Positions 16,773-25,468 of a DNA stretch of 39,152 bases are shown piece by piece. Position 1 is the first letter of the stretch, and each line of letters starts with the position of its first letter. Source of the stretch: Microcaldota archaeon (GTDB taxonomy: Archaea; Micrarchaeota; Micrarchaeia; Micrarchaeales; CABMGC01); assembly GCA_028867335.1 (NCBI GenBank), contig JAGWGN010000010.1:1-39152 (forward strand), read 5' to 3'. A program made the translations under genes and the position numbers. The notes below the pieces were generated by a model, which was given only the letters and a program-made list of their open reading frames with translations, did no database searches and had not been told where the DNA came from.

Positions 16773-17368
16773 TCTTCCACCTGCTTTCTTATGTCGCTCT
16801 CAAGCGACTCTATTATCTGTGAAACCCCGTCCTTTCTTTTCAGCTCTCCTAGCTGCCTCGCTGCTTTATCCTGATCTTCATAGAACTTTTCGGGGTACTT
16901 TAATATAAGATGCTTTATCCTCTTGTCGTCTGTAAGATCGAATGCCTTTGAGTTCTTGCTGTTTTCGATGCCCGGGTCCGCGCCGCTCTCAAGCAGCAGC
17001 TTCACAAGCTCAAGGCTTCCGGTGCTGGCGGCGAGCATGAGCGGAGTCCAGCCGTGATCCGACTTTGCGTTTAGGTCTGCGCCCCTTGCAATCAGCAGCC
17101 TTGCAAGAGCCGCATCCGCTCTCTGCGCTGCAAAGGCAAGAGGAGTCCACCCGTACTTGTTTTTGGGATCGACCCTCACCCCCTCATCCAAAAGCAGATT
17201 CGCAAGTTCTGTGTGTCCCTTGTTTGCTGCATTCAGAAGCCTGAGCTCGGCGAAGTCGCCTCTTGGATCCATAGCATTCTCCCGTATTGCCTGAGCGACA
17301 ACCTTTGCGTTTCCCGTCTCAAGTGCCCAGAAGAGCTTCTTTTGGTCAAACTTGTTTTTTGCCAGCAT
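16769..17368 (-). CDS. ankyrin-repeat protein with C-terminal tail
   Basis: GWTPLAFAAQRADAALARLLIARGADLNAKSDHGWTPLMLAASTGSLELVKLLLESGADPGIEN; tail KRKDGVSQIIESLESDIRKQVEE; start reset to MLAKNKFDQ. Confidence 0.92.
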   Translation of the reverse strand: MLAKNKFDQKKLFWALETGNAKVVAQAIRENAMDPRGDFAELRLLNAANKGHTELANLLLDEGVRVDPKNKYGWTPLAFAAQRADAALARLLIARGADLNAKSDHGWTPLMLAASTGSLELVKLLLESGADPGIENSKNSKAFDLTDDKRIKHLILKYPEKFYEDQDKAARQLGELKRKDGVSQIIESLESDIRKQVEE

Positions 17369-17373
17369 TCCAC

Positions 17374-17913
17374 CTACCTGCCCTGCCCTTCTGCCGGGCC
17401 GTCTAGTGACTCGCCGATCAGCAGCTCTTGTCCCTCTATTGAGATGCTGCACAGATACGACCCTATCGTGTAGAGGCTCTGCGCCTTGAACATCTTGTCC
17501 CTCGGGTCGGGATCGATTCTGAAGAGGGGGTTTATCCCGTCAGAGATGCGCACGTTTTCGGAGAGGTACTTTGCGATCTCCCCAGACGCTTCCTTGAATT
17601 TATGGTCGCTGCTGCCCCTGAAGACATTCGTCGCAAACTCGACTAGGGTCTGCGCCTTGCTGCCCTTTGTCTGCATCCGGATGTTCGTGTTGTAGCCGTT
17701 TAAGACGTAGAACTCCACGTGGGGCAGCTTTGCATCCATTATCGCATACCACATCACAAGCGAGGAGAGCGCGTCGTAGAAGCGGTCGTCTATTGGCCGA
17801 AAGCGGTTTAGCCCCTCGGACGTGCTGAACCTTGAGCGCATTGAGTTTTTTGCAAGCGCATTGAGGGCCGACTTTGGGGAGTCCTCCTCCCTTCTCTCGA
17901 AGACAATAGGCAT
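17374..17913 (-). CDS. uncharacterised family 'B' (B2), paralog of 9430-9939
   Basis: See B1; upstream palindromic TATA-like TTTATAAA at 17941-17948. Confidence 0.7.
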   Translation of the reverse strand: MPIVFERREEDSPKSALNALAKNSMRSRFSTSEGLNRFRPIDDRFYDALSSLVMWYAIMDAKLPHVEFYVLNGYNTNIRMQTKGSKAQTLVEFATNVFRGSSDHKFKEASGEIAKYLSENVRISDGINPLFRIDPDPRDKMFKAQSLYTIGSYLCSISIEGQELLIGESLDGPAEGQGR

Positions 17914-18079
17914 TGTATCAGAAGGGAATCTGCCTGACGTTTTATAAACTTAACTTATCAGTTTGTTTATCGGACCAGAAGCGTCGAACAAAATCCCCTG
18001 GGCGGCAGGCGCTCTCGCGGGCGCCCTGCTCGCCAGAAAATCCTTAAATAAATATGCTTCTAATCTTCAACTGAGTGAA

Positions 18080-18415
18080 GTGGAGGACCTAGACAACGCA
18101 ATGGAAGTCCAGGAGGCCTACGAGGCGCGAGAGCGCGGGGAGCACGTTAGGCGCGACAACGGCCACACAAAGGCGCATGTGGGCGTGGTGGAGCACTTCT
18201 TCGACAAGATAGACGTGGTTGCGATAAAGCTAAGCGGTCCGCTCAAAGTGGGCGACATAATAGAGATAGGGGATGAGGAGAACGCAGTCCGACAGAAGAT
18301 AACCAGCATGCAGATAGACCGCGAGGACGTCGGGCATGCAGGCGAGGGGGACTCGATAGGAATAAAGCTGGCACACAAGGTCTCGCCTGGCAGCAGGGTC
18401 TACAGGCTCAAGTAG
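18080..18415 (+). CDS. EF-Tu domain-2-like (translation-factor beta-barrel) small protein
   Basis: HVGVVEHFFDKIDVVAIKLSGPLKVGDIIEIG...QKITSMQIDREDVGHAGEGDSIGIKLAHKVSPGSRVYRL; TATA-like ttaaataaata at 18044-18054 argues for GTG at 18080 or ATG at 18101 rather than the longer ORF. Confidence 0.7.
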   Translation: MEDLDNAMEVQEAYEARERGEHVRRDNGHTKAHVGVVEHFFDKIDVVAIKLSGPLKVGDIIEIGDEENAVRQKITSMQIDREDVGHAGEGDSIGIKLAHKVSPGSRVYRLK

Positions 18416-18463
18416 CTGGTTCTTTTCCATTAGGTCAGTTTCTGCAGGGCATGAAGGGAGCCA

Positions 18464-19261
18464 TCAGTACAAAAATTCCTCGCCAGTTTCTGCCCCCCTT
18501 AATGCTGCGATCACATCCTCCTTTCCCCACCTGATTATCCTTCCCCGATACTTCTCTGAGAGCGGGGCGAGCGTCTCATCCCCCGTCCCCCAGAATTTTG
18601 ACATGCTGAACCTCTCATCGCCCTCCACGTGGACTCCCAAAAGCGCCTTCCCTCCATGGAGGAGGGGATGGTAGCTTACTACCATCTCCCTTGGGCCCTC
18701 GCCAGTCGCTTTCTCCCCCACGTACTTGAAGCGTATTATCGCGGCACCGTCATTTAGCATCTGCGCAATCTGGCCGAAAGGGTTTCCGAATGGGTAGCTG
18801 GCCGAAACACTATCCTCGCGGAATATCCTCTCTATGTTGCAGTACATCTTCATGTAGATCCTGATCTCGAGCATGTCCTCGAGCAGCGCAGACTCCTTAT
18901 CCTTGTCATCGCCTATCGTCGCCCTTGGATGCAGCGAGTCGTTTAGGGCGGTAAGCAGCGTGAAGTGCAGGCTTGAGAGCCTGCCTGAGATCGCAGGGCT
19001 TAGTGAAATCCGTCTTTTCCCCATGAACTCCTCTGCGATCGCATCCGGCGCGGCAAGAGCCCTGCACAGCCTTGGGATGTCGAACTCCGACTCATGCCCC
19101 CTTAGGTAGAATCCTATCGCTGTGCTGAGCTCGCCCTTCAATCGGTTTAGAGTCGGAACTGAGGAGTTGAGCTCCTCAAGAGTTCTAAGCCTGTATGCCT
19201 CATTGGGGTTGAAGAGGTCGAATAGGTTTTGCGCGCTCTTTGCGGGCTTTGCTTTCCACAT
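18464..19261 (-). CDS. hypothetical protein, 265 aa
   Basis: ORF with its own TATA-like element on the minus strand (GGGATATAAAG near 19290-19300). Confidence 0.6.
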   Translation of the reverse strand: MWKAKPAKSAQNLFDLFNPNEAYRLRTLEELNSSVPTLNRLKGELSTAIGFYLRGHESEFDIPRLCRALAAPDAIAEEFMGKRRISLSPAISGRLSSLHFTLLTALNDSLHPRATIGDDKDKESALLEDMLEIRIYMKMYCNIERIFREDSVSASYPFGNPFGQIAQMLNDGAAIIRFKYVGEKATGEGPREMVVSYHPLLHGGKALLGVHVEGDERFSMSKFWGTGDETLAPLSEKYRGRIIRWGKEDVIAALRGAETGEEFLY

Positions 19262-19333
19262 ATGATCTTCCAGTAATCTCTTAAGCGCTTTATATCCCTT
19301 CTTGCCCGATTCGTTGATCTGAGAAGTAGATAA

Positions 19334-19735
19334 TCATCTGAAGAGAAGCGCGGGGCCGACGAAGCTGACCTTCGGGGTCTTGCCCGCCTCTTTGAATGCC
19401 GAGCGTATGCGTCCCTCCACATTGTTTGACTTTGTCAGGGTGAGCGGATTGTTTAGGGTTATCTTTACAAGGTAGTCCTCTGGCCCCTCCCTTGGCTGCT
19501 CGATCTTGCAGAGGCTGTACTCGGATTTTGCCTCCCTGTCGAGCAAAAACACGTTCGCCGCAAGCCCGCTCACTGTGAAGTACGGCTCCACATGCACCTC
19601 AAACTTGAGATCCCTTGCGAGGCTCTCCCCGAAATCCTTGAAGAACTGCGCGTCCTGAAAATAAGTGGTCCTGTTCCTAATTGCGTCCTTGAGCTCGCTT
19701 GGAATTATCTCCCGCTTCTGCTTGTGCCCGGGCAT
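19334..19735 (-). CDS. hypothetical protein, 133 aa
   Basis: ORF; no recognised domain. Confidence 0.55.
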   Translation of the reverse strand: MPGHKQKREIIPSELKDAIRNRTTYFQDAQFFKDFGESLARDLKFEVHVEPYFTVSGLAANVFLLDREAKSEYSLCKIEQPREGPEDYLVKITLNNPLTLTKSNNVEGRIRSAFKEAGKTPKVSFVGPALLFR

Positions 19736-19737
19736 GC

Positions 19738-19971
19738 CTATCTCTTGTAGAGCCTTCTGAACTTCTTCACCTTCAAAAAGTCCACAAGGTATATCAGAAA
19801 CGAGATCAAAACGATTACCCCGATCAGGGTTATCAGCGTTGCAGGCAGAAGTCCGAGGTTGCCCGCGATGATCAGAAGTATCAGAAGTATCAGGCCGGTG
19901 AAGATCACCGTGAAGAAATTGGATATCTCGACCTCCCTCAAAATGCCGTCTAGGATCTCGTCCTGTTTCAT
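19738..19971 (-). CDS. small membrane protein, two TM segments
   Basis: FFTVIFTGLILLILLIIAGNLGLLPATLITLIGVIVLISFLIYLVDFLKVKKFRRL. Confidence 0.65.
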   Translation of the reverse strand: MKQDEILDGILREVEISNFFTVIFTGLILLILLIIAGNLGLLPATLITLIGVIVLISFLIYLVDFLKVKKFRRLYKR

Positions 19972-20036
19972 ACTATCGCTTCTATAGCGAAGTCGAGATA
20001 TTTAAAAGTATCCTTTGATAATTTATTGGAGATACA

Positions 20037-20417
20037 ATGGATGGGGTAATACACTTTGAGATACCGGCTGAGAACGTGAAGAGGGCGCAGGGGTTTTACA
20101 AGAAGGCGTTTGGTTGGAGGATGAACGAGATGCCGGAGATGGAGTACACGATACTCATGACGACAGAGATTAACAAGAAGACGATGCGGCCAAAGGAGCC
20201 CGGAATCATAAACGGGGGCATGCTAAAGAGGGGGAAGCTCGTCAAGGGACCGGTCATAACGATAAATGTGGATAGCATAGAGGCTGCACTCAAGAAGGTG
20301 GTAAAGCAGGGAGGCAAGGTCGCCCGCGGCAAGATGTCAGTCGGAGGCATGGGATGGAACGCCTACTTCACAGACACCGAGGGCAATCTGATCGGCCTGT
20401 GGCAGAGCAACATTTAG
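20037..20417 (+). CDS. VOC (glyoxalase/bleomycin resistance) family protein
   Basis: GVIHFEIPAENVKRAQGFYKKAFGW...GGMLKRG...VDSIEAALKKVVKQGGKV...GMGWNAYFTDTEGNLIGLWQ. Confidence 0.9.
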   Translation: MDGVIHFEIPAENVKRAQGFYKKAFGWRMNEMPEMEYTILMTTEINKKTMRPKEPGIINGGMLKRGKLVKGPVITINVDSIEAALKKVVKQGGKVARGKMSVGGMGWNAYFTDTEGNLIGLWQSNI

Positions 20418-20457
20418 CTTTATCCTCAGATAATATCCTGTTGACAAATGTGAGCAG

Positions 20458-21348
20458 ATGCACTACGTAGTCGCGATACCTCTTGACAAGAAGCTTGCCG
20501 AGTTCATAGGCAAGGGAGGAGCTGAGGGCAGCATCAACTTCTACAACCGCAAGATGGGCGAGGACGTGATCGTCGGCCTTGCGCCGAGCTCGCTTGAGGA
20601 CAAGTTCTACGCGGTCGCGGAGACGTTCCTCATCTCGCAGCAGATCCTTGTGAGCACGGCAAACATAGACAAGCTGCTTGGCGAGATACTCGTCGCCTGC
20701 TCACTGCTTGACAAGCACGTGATATTCACAAACGAGAACGACATCACAAATTTCCTTGCAGGGATAAAGATACCCGACTACGAGATAATCCCGAGGGAGC
20801 AGCTTGTTGAGCGCATACTTGCGATAAAGAAGAACCCCACGGACGGCGAGCCTAGGGTGGACATAGACCACGCCTTCCCGGTAAAGGGGATAGGCTCAGT
20901 GGTCCTTGGGATCGTTACGCGCGGAACGATAAAGGTTCACGAGGAGCTATACCACAGCTCAGGAAAGACAATCAATGTCAAGTCAATGCAGAGCCAGGAT
21001 GTAGACATACAGACCGCAGGACCCGGAACGAGGGTCGGAATCGCGGTCAAGGGAATCGAGCACGATGAGATAAGCAAGGGAGACCTCTTCACAAAAGCCA
21101 AGACCCCTAGAGTCGGCCAGATAAAGGCGACAATAAGGGTGAGCGAAATTGCAAAGGAAGAGGTCAAGGCGGGAAACCGATACACACTTGTGACAAACTT
21201 CACGGATGTGAACGTGCTTGTCGAGCAGATCTCGGGAAGCGATGTAACAATCAAGTTTGAGAAGCCAATACCGATAATGCCGGGAGACCAGTTCCTACTG
21301 CTCAGGGAAAAGGCTCCGCGAATTTTTGCGGTCGGAAGGGTTGCCTAG
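20458..21348 (+). CDS. EF-Tu/SelB-like translation-factor family protein lacking the GTPase P-loop
   Basis: C-terminal FPVKGIGSVVLGIVTRGTIKVHEELYHSSGKTINVKSMQSQDVDIQTAGPGTRVGIAVKGI is an EF-Tu domain 2 pattern; N-terminal ~120 aa has no GxxxxGK[ST]. Confidence 0.82.
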   Translation: MHYVVAIPLDKKLAEFIGKGGAEGSINFYNRKMGEDVIVGLAPSSLEDKFYAVAETFLISQQILVSTANIDKLLGEILVACSLLDKHVIFTNENDITNFLAGIKIPDYEIIPREQLVERILAIKKNPTDGEPRVDIDHAFPVKGIGSVVLGIVTRGTIKVHEELYHSSGKTINVKSMQSQDVDIQTAGPGTRVGIAVKGIEHDEISKGDLFTKAKTPRVGQIKATIRVSEIAKEEVKAGNRYTLVTNFTDVNVLVEQISGSDVTIKFEKPIPIMPGDQFLLLREKAPRIFAVGRVA

Positions 21349-23861
21349 ATTCCGTTCTTCTCCCTGAACTTCATGTTCGCATCGATTCTCTCAAGCGCCT
21401 GGTTGTATCCGCGCATCATGTCGTCCCTTCTGTTTTCCCTCTTTGAGAAGAACCGGACTATCTCCGCCTTTGTCTTCCTGTCGCTGACAAATGAGAGAGC
21501 CTCTGCAAAGCGCGAGAGCATGTGCGTCCCGCTGTCGTACTTGCCCATCAGCATCCTCCAGTTCTTCTTTGTCCAAGCCCAGTACAGATCTCGCCCGACA
21601 AGGTTTCCGGTGAGCCGTATCGGAATCACCATGGAGTCCTGCAGCCTCACGTCCTTTGAGTACGCGATCTTCAGCGCCTCTGAAAGGACCTTCCTGTCGC
21701 CAAACGCGGTGAGTGCGCCGAGGAACCTTCTCTGCTCCTCAGGGATCTGCGCCTTCTTGTAGCGCTCGAAGAAGAAGTTGAAGTTCTTCGGCCCCATGTT
21801 CCATGCGATTGTGGCGAAGATCGCGCCCTTTATGTTCGAATCGATCTCCTTTCCCCTCCTGTAGTGCTCGAAGAGCTTTTTTGACTGTGCAACTGTTTCT
21901 ACGTCCCTTGCGATTCCAAGGTTTGCTATAACCCCTCCCCTTAGGATCGTGTCTATCTCCCGCTCACCCTTCTTTTGGGTCCATCCAAGTATCCTGAGCT
22001 GGTCTTTGTTGAACCCCACAAACACTCCCTTAACGGCTTCCTCAAGGCTTGTGCCATATGTCATGTTGAATAGCCAGCCAAGGTGGCCGGAGATATTAGA
22101 GCTGAGCGGATACCCGAGCCCAAAGCAGTATTTCTCGACGAAATACAGGTAGCTTGAGAGGGGCAGCCTGCCAGACCTGACAAAGGAGAAGAGGTCGTTT
22201 TCAATCCCCCATGCATCAAGTGTGCCGAGCTTCTTCTGCTTTATCATCCTGCCCAGATGCTCAAGTATCGCGCCCTCGTACTTCACGCGATAGAGCCCCT
22301 TCTGCCCAAGGTTTAGCTTTATGAACGGTGAGCTGCTCCTTATCAGCTGCTCGCTTTTCTCCATGAGCAGCATACCCTCGCCCTTGTCGGTCAGGTAGTG
22401 AATAGGTATCGGCCAGTGGTCCTCCATGTCTTTTAGCAGCGTGAATCTCTTTTGGGAGAGCCTGAATCCTCCTGCAACCTTCTTCACCTCGACCACAGGG
22501 TGCCCAGACTTTGTAACCCAGCTGTGCATGAGCTGAGAGACCTTGAGGTTCTTCCCCTCTTTTTTTGCCTCCTTAGCTATCGCGTTCCAGAGGTCCTCCT
22601 TTGCAGCATTTGAGTAGGCGTGATCGGCGAGGTATCTGTGCAGCCCCTTCCTAAAGAGCGGCTTGCCGACGTAGTCCTCGAGCATATAAAGCACGCTCCC
22701 CCCCTTCTCGTAGCTTATCGCATCGAATATCGAGTCGATCTGGTCCGGAGAGTTTATGTGCACGCTGATTGGGTGGGTGCTCTCTAGCGAGTCCGCGGTG
22801 AATGCCGCGCCGAGCCCCTCGTCGATGTACTGGACCTCGAAGTCCCACTGCGGATAGACCTCGTCGATTGCCTTGCAGGCAAGGAAGGTCGCAAAGCTCT
22901 CGTTTAGCCACAGGTCGTCCCACCACTTCATAGTCACAAGGTCCCCGAACCACTGGTGGACTATCTCGTGCGAGATCGTCTCTGACGCCTGCTGCTTTAT
23001 CGCGGCCGAGCTCTGCTTTGTTATGACAAACGCAATCTCCCTGAATGTGATTGCCCCCCAGTTCTCCATCGCCCCTGCGGCGAAGTCGGGAATCGCTATG
23101 AAGTCAAGCTTTGGGAGCGGGAAGTTTATCCCGAAGTACTTTTGCTGCCAGTCGAGAAACTTGATCGCATACCCAAGCGACTCCCTCACCTGCTCGACCT
23201 TTCCTGGAACTGTGATCGCGCGAAGCCTGAGCTTTCCGAGCCTCCCCTCGATCGCCTCGTAGTTGCCGACAAAGAGGTAGAGCAGATAGGTCGACATCTT
23301 TGCGCTCTTCTCAAATCGCACCATCTTCTTTCCGCGATCAAGGTTGCTTGTCTCCTTGATCGGCATGTTGGAGATTGCGTCGAGTCCGCGGTCGATTATG
23401 AAGGAGACATCGAATGTCGCCTTGAATGAGGGCTCATCAAAGCAGGGAAAGGCGGCCCTTGCATTGGGAGCCTCGAACTGCGTGGTGAGTATGTGGCGCT
23501 CCTTTCCCCTGTGGGTGTACTTGCTGCGGTAGAACCCGTACATTCCGTCATTGTTTATGCAGGTCGAGGTCATCGCAAGCTGGATTTTTCCCGATACGCT
23601 TTTCTTGAATGTGAATGTGGCCTGGCTTGACTTTTTGTTTAGGGTTATCTTTGCCTCCTGCACCTTGCCGTTTGCAAAGACCGACCCGCCATCGAACTCG
23701 ATCTCCTTCGCATTGATCTTGATGGACTTGGTCGGCCTCTTCACGTTGCAGGTTATGTCCTCGAACACCTTTGTCTTGAAGGTCTTGAGGTCGGGAACGA
23801 AAACGAGCTTGTAGTTGATTGGGAGGACATTGTCGCCTAGAGTTTCGTGGCCTGAAGTCAT
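21345..23861 (-). CDS. M1 family aminopeptidase (tricorn interacting factor F-like)
   Basis: GAMENWG and HEIVHQWFGDLVTMKWWDDLWLNESFATF (HExxH-x18-E). Confidence 0.97.
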   Translation of the reverse strand: MTSGHETLGDNVLPINYKLVFVPDLKTFKTKVFEDITCNVKRPTKSIKINAKEIEFDGGSVFANGKVQEAKITLNKKSSQATFTFKKSVSGKIQLAMTSTCINNDGMYGFYRSKYTHRGKERHILTTQFEAPNARAAFPCFDEPSFKATFDVSFIIDRGLDAISNMPIKETSNLDRGKKMVRFEKSAKMSTYLLYLFVGNYEAIEGRLGKLRLRAITVPGKVEQVRESLGYAIKFLDWQQKYFGINFPLPKLDFIAIPDFAAGAMENWGAITFREIAFVITKQSSAAIKQQASETISHEIVHQWFGDLVTMKWWDDLWLNESFATFLACKAIDEVYPQWDFEVQYIDEGLGAAFTADSLESTHPISVHINSPDQIDSIFDAISYEKGGSVLYMLEDYVGKPLFRKGLHRYLADHAYSNAAKEDLWNAIAKEAKKEGKNLKVSQLMHSWVTKSGHPVVEVKKVAGGFRLSQKRFTLLKDMEDHWPIPIHYLTDKGEGMLLMEKSEQLIRSSSPFIKLNLGQKGLYRVKYEGAILEHLGRMIKQKKLGTLDAWGIENDLFSFVRSGRLPLSSYLYFVEKYCFGLGYPLSSNISGHLGWLFNMTYGTSLEEAVKGVFVGFNKDQLRILGWTQKKGEREIDTILRGGVIANLGIARDVETVAQSKKLFEHYRRGKEIDSNIKGAIFATIAWNMGPKNFNFFFERYKKAQIPEEQRRFLGALTAFGDRKVLSEALKIAYSKDVRLQDSMVIPIRLTGNLVGRDLYWAWTKKNWRMLMGKYDSGTHMLSRFAEALSFVSDRKTKAEIVRFFSKRENRRDDMMRGYNQALERIDANMKFREKNGI

Positions 23862-23901
23862 AGTATCACACATCTTTCCAATGCCAAGCTTAATAATATT
23901 C

Positions 23902-24465
23902 CTATGAGCTCTTCCACAGATCCCAGAACTGGCCCTCAAGCCGCTTTATCTCATCCCTGTCATAGGCGACTTCCACATGCTCGACGTTCTCGTGCTGCCC
24001 CCGATATGTCAGATTCGCGGATCCCCGTATCGCCTCGTTCTCCGAGATGTAGAGCTTTGCGTGGACAAACTCTTTTGGTACCTTGAGGGTTATGTTAGTG
24101 GGCTTCTTTGCAGCGATGAACGCGGTTGCGATCGCAAGCAGCAGTATCACTGCGCTGAGCAGCCCGGCATAGAGGTAAATCCCAAAATAGTAGAGAAGCG
24201 AGTCTGCCACCGCAAATAGTAGAGTGGAGATCAAAAGGCCCGCGGGAAAGCGGCCTCTCTCGAGTAGCCTCTTTGCCGCAGGGTCAAGAGAGGAGGAGAT
24301 TATGTGGAATCTCTTCCCGCCACAGTGGCGCAGTATGTAGTTTGCATAGTGGGAATCGATGTAGGGGGATACGATCAGGATTTCCTTTCCGTTCTTGATC
24401 AGCTTCTCGATATACCTGTAGACGTTCTTGCCGGAGTAGGAAGGGGTCTTAAATATATCTAGCAT
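23902..24465 (-). CDS. phospholipase D-like (single HKD motif) membrane-associated protein
   Basis: VHAKLYISENEAIRGSANLTYRGQHENVEHVEVAYD (HxKxY...GSANLT...N.E); central hydrophobic segments. Confidence 0.8.
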   Translation of the reverse strand: MLDIFKTPSYSGKNVYRYIEKLIKNGKEILIVSPYIDSHYANYILRHCGGKRFHIISSSLDPAAKRLLERGRFPAGLLISTLLFAVADSLLYYFGIYLYAGLLSAVILLLAIATAFIAAKKPTNITLKVPKEFVHAKLYISENEAIRGSANLTYRGQHENVEHVEVAYDRDEIKRLEGQFWDLWKSS

Positions 24466-24501
24466 AATTGAATTAGCCGAGAATGGTATAAATTGATTTT
24501 C

Positions 24502-25464
24502 ATGGCTTCTAGGCAGGACCGCAAGATTGAGCTCGCTCACGAGTTCTTTGCAGACGAGTACGTTGACTACACTGTCTACTCAGAGCTTGCAAAGGGCGAA
24601 CGACACAGGGAGCTGAGGATCCTATTCGAAAGGCTCGCCAGAATGGAGCGCGGGCACATGATAGTCTGGGAGAAGATCCTCATGGAAGCGGGAGCGTTTC
24701 CCAAGAAGCCGATGTTTGTCCCCCTTAGGGTCCTTGGGTTTAGGATGGTGAAGAGGATACTTGGCCCCTCGTTTATGACCAAGCTGCTTGAGAGGCACGA
24801 GATAGGAGGGATCATCGCCTACGAGCAGGCCGTGGACTCAGGAGTGTTCGGCTCGTCAAATGTCAAGTCGGTCAATGAGATAATAGTGGAGGAGAAGACC
24901 CACGAGCGAAATTTGCTTCGCGAGGTCGAGTCCAACAAGGGAAGCCTTGCCTACATCAACTCGATAGTCCTCGGGCTCAGCGACAGCCTGGTGGAGGTGC
25001 TCGCCGCGGTAACCGGGATCGCCGCGTTCGCCACCTCGCCTGCAATAGTGATTGTTGGTGGGATAATAGTCGGTGTCGCGGGTACATTCTCCATGGCAGG
25101 GGGAGTCTACCTCGCCTCGAAGTCGCAGAACATAGTAACAAAGGCGATCGAGGAGGGCTCGTCGCAGAAATCCGCGATGACCGAGCCGTCCAAGGACGCA
25201 TACTACACAGGGGTGTTCTACTTCATGGGGGCGCTCATCCCGATCATCCCGTTCCTGCTGGGTTTCAGCGGATACGAGGGGATACTTCTCGCAGTGGCGC
25301 TTGACGTGGTAACGCTCGTCTTCGCATCTACTGTGATTGCAATCGTGAGCGACACGAGCATTCGGCACAGGACGCAGGAGATGGTGGCGGTAACGCTTGG
25401 CACTGCCCTGATAACCATCGTCATCGGCACCATAGCAAGGGTCTACTTCGGAGTTACGATCTGA
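24502..25464 (+). CDS. rubrerythrin-like/VIT1-CCC1 family transporter fusion
   Basis: N-terminal ferritin-like helices (LFERLARMERGHMIVWEKIL), then ERNLLREVESNKGSLAYINSIVLGLSDSLVEVLAAVTGIA... typical of VIT1/CCC1. Confidence 0.85.
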   Translation: MASRQDRKIELAHEFFADEYVDYTVYSELAKGERHRELRILFERLARMERGHMIVWEKILMEAGAFPKKPMFVPLRVLGFRMVKRILGPSFMTKLLERHEIGGIIAYEQAVDSGVFGSSNVKSVNEIIVEEKTHERNLLREVESNKGSLAYINSIVLGLSDSLVEVLAAVTGIAAFATSPAIVIVGGIIVGVAGTFSMAGGVYLASKSQNIVTKAIEEGSSQKSAMTEPSKDAYYTGVFYFMGALIPIIPFLLGFSGYEGILLAVALDVVTLVFASTVIAIVSDTSIRHRTQEMVAVTLGTALITIVIGTIARVYFGVTI

Positions 25465-25468
25465 TCCC

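Noticed and set aside
2361-17452. Periodic ~99-bp nucleotide similarity that could look like a CRISPR or tandem repeat array
   Set aside because: Period equals 33 codons and the similarity is explained by ankyrin repeats; no identical short repeats with unique spacers
17963-18079. Longer N-terminus for the EF-Tu-like small protein (MFIGPEASNKIPWAAGALAGAL...)
   Set aside because: A TATA-like sequence at 18044-18054 lies inside that extension and no ATG supports it; start at 18080 or 18101 preferred
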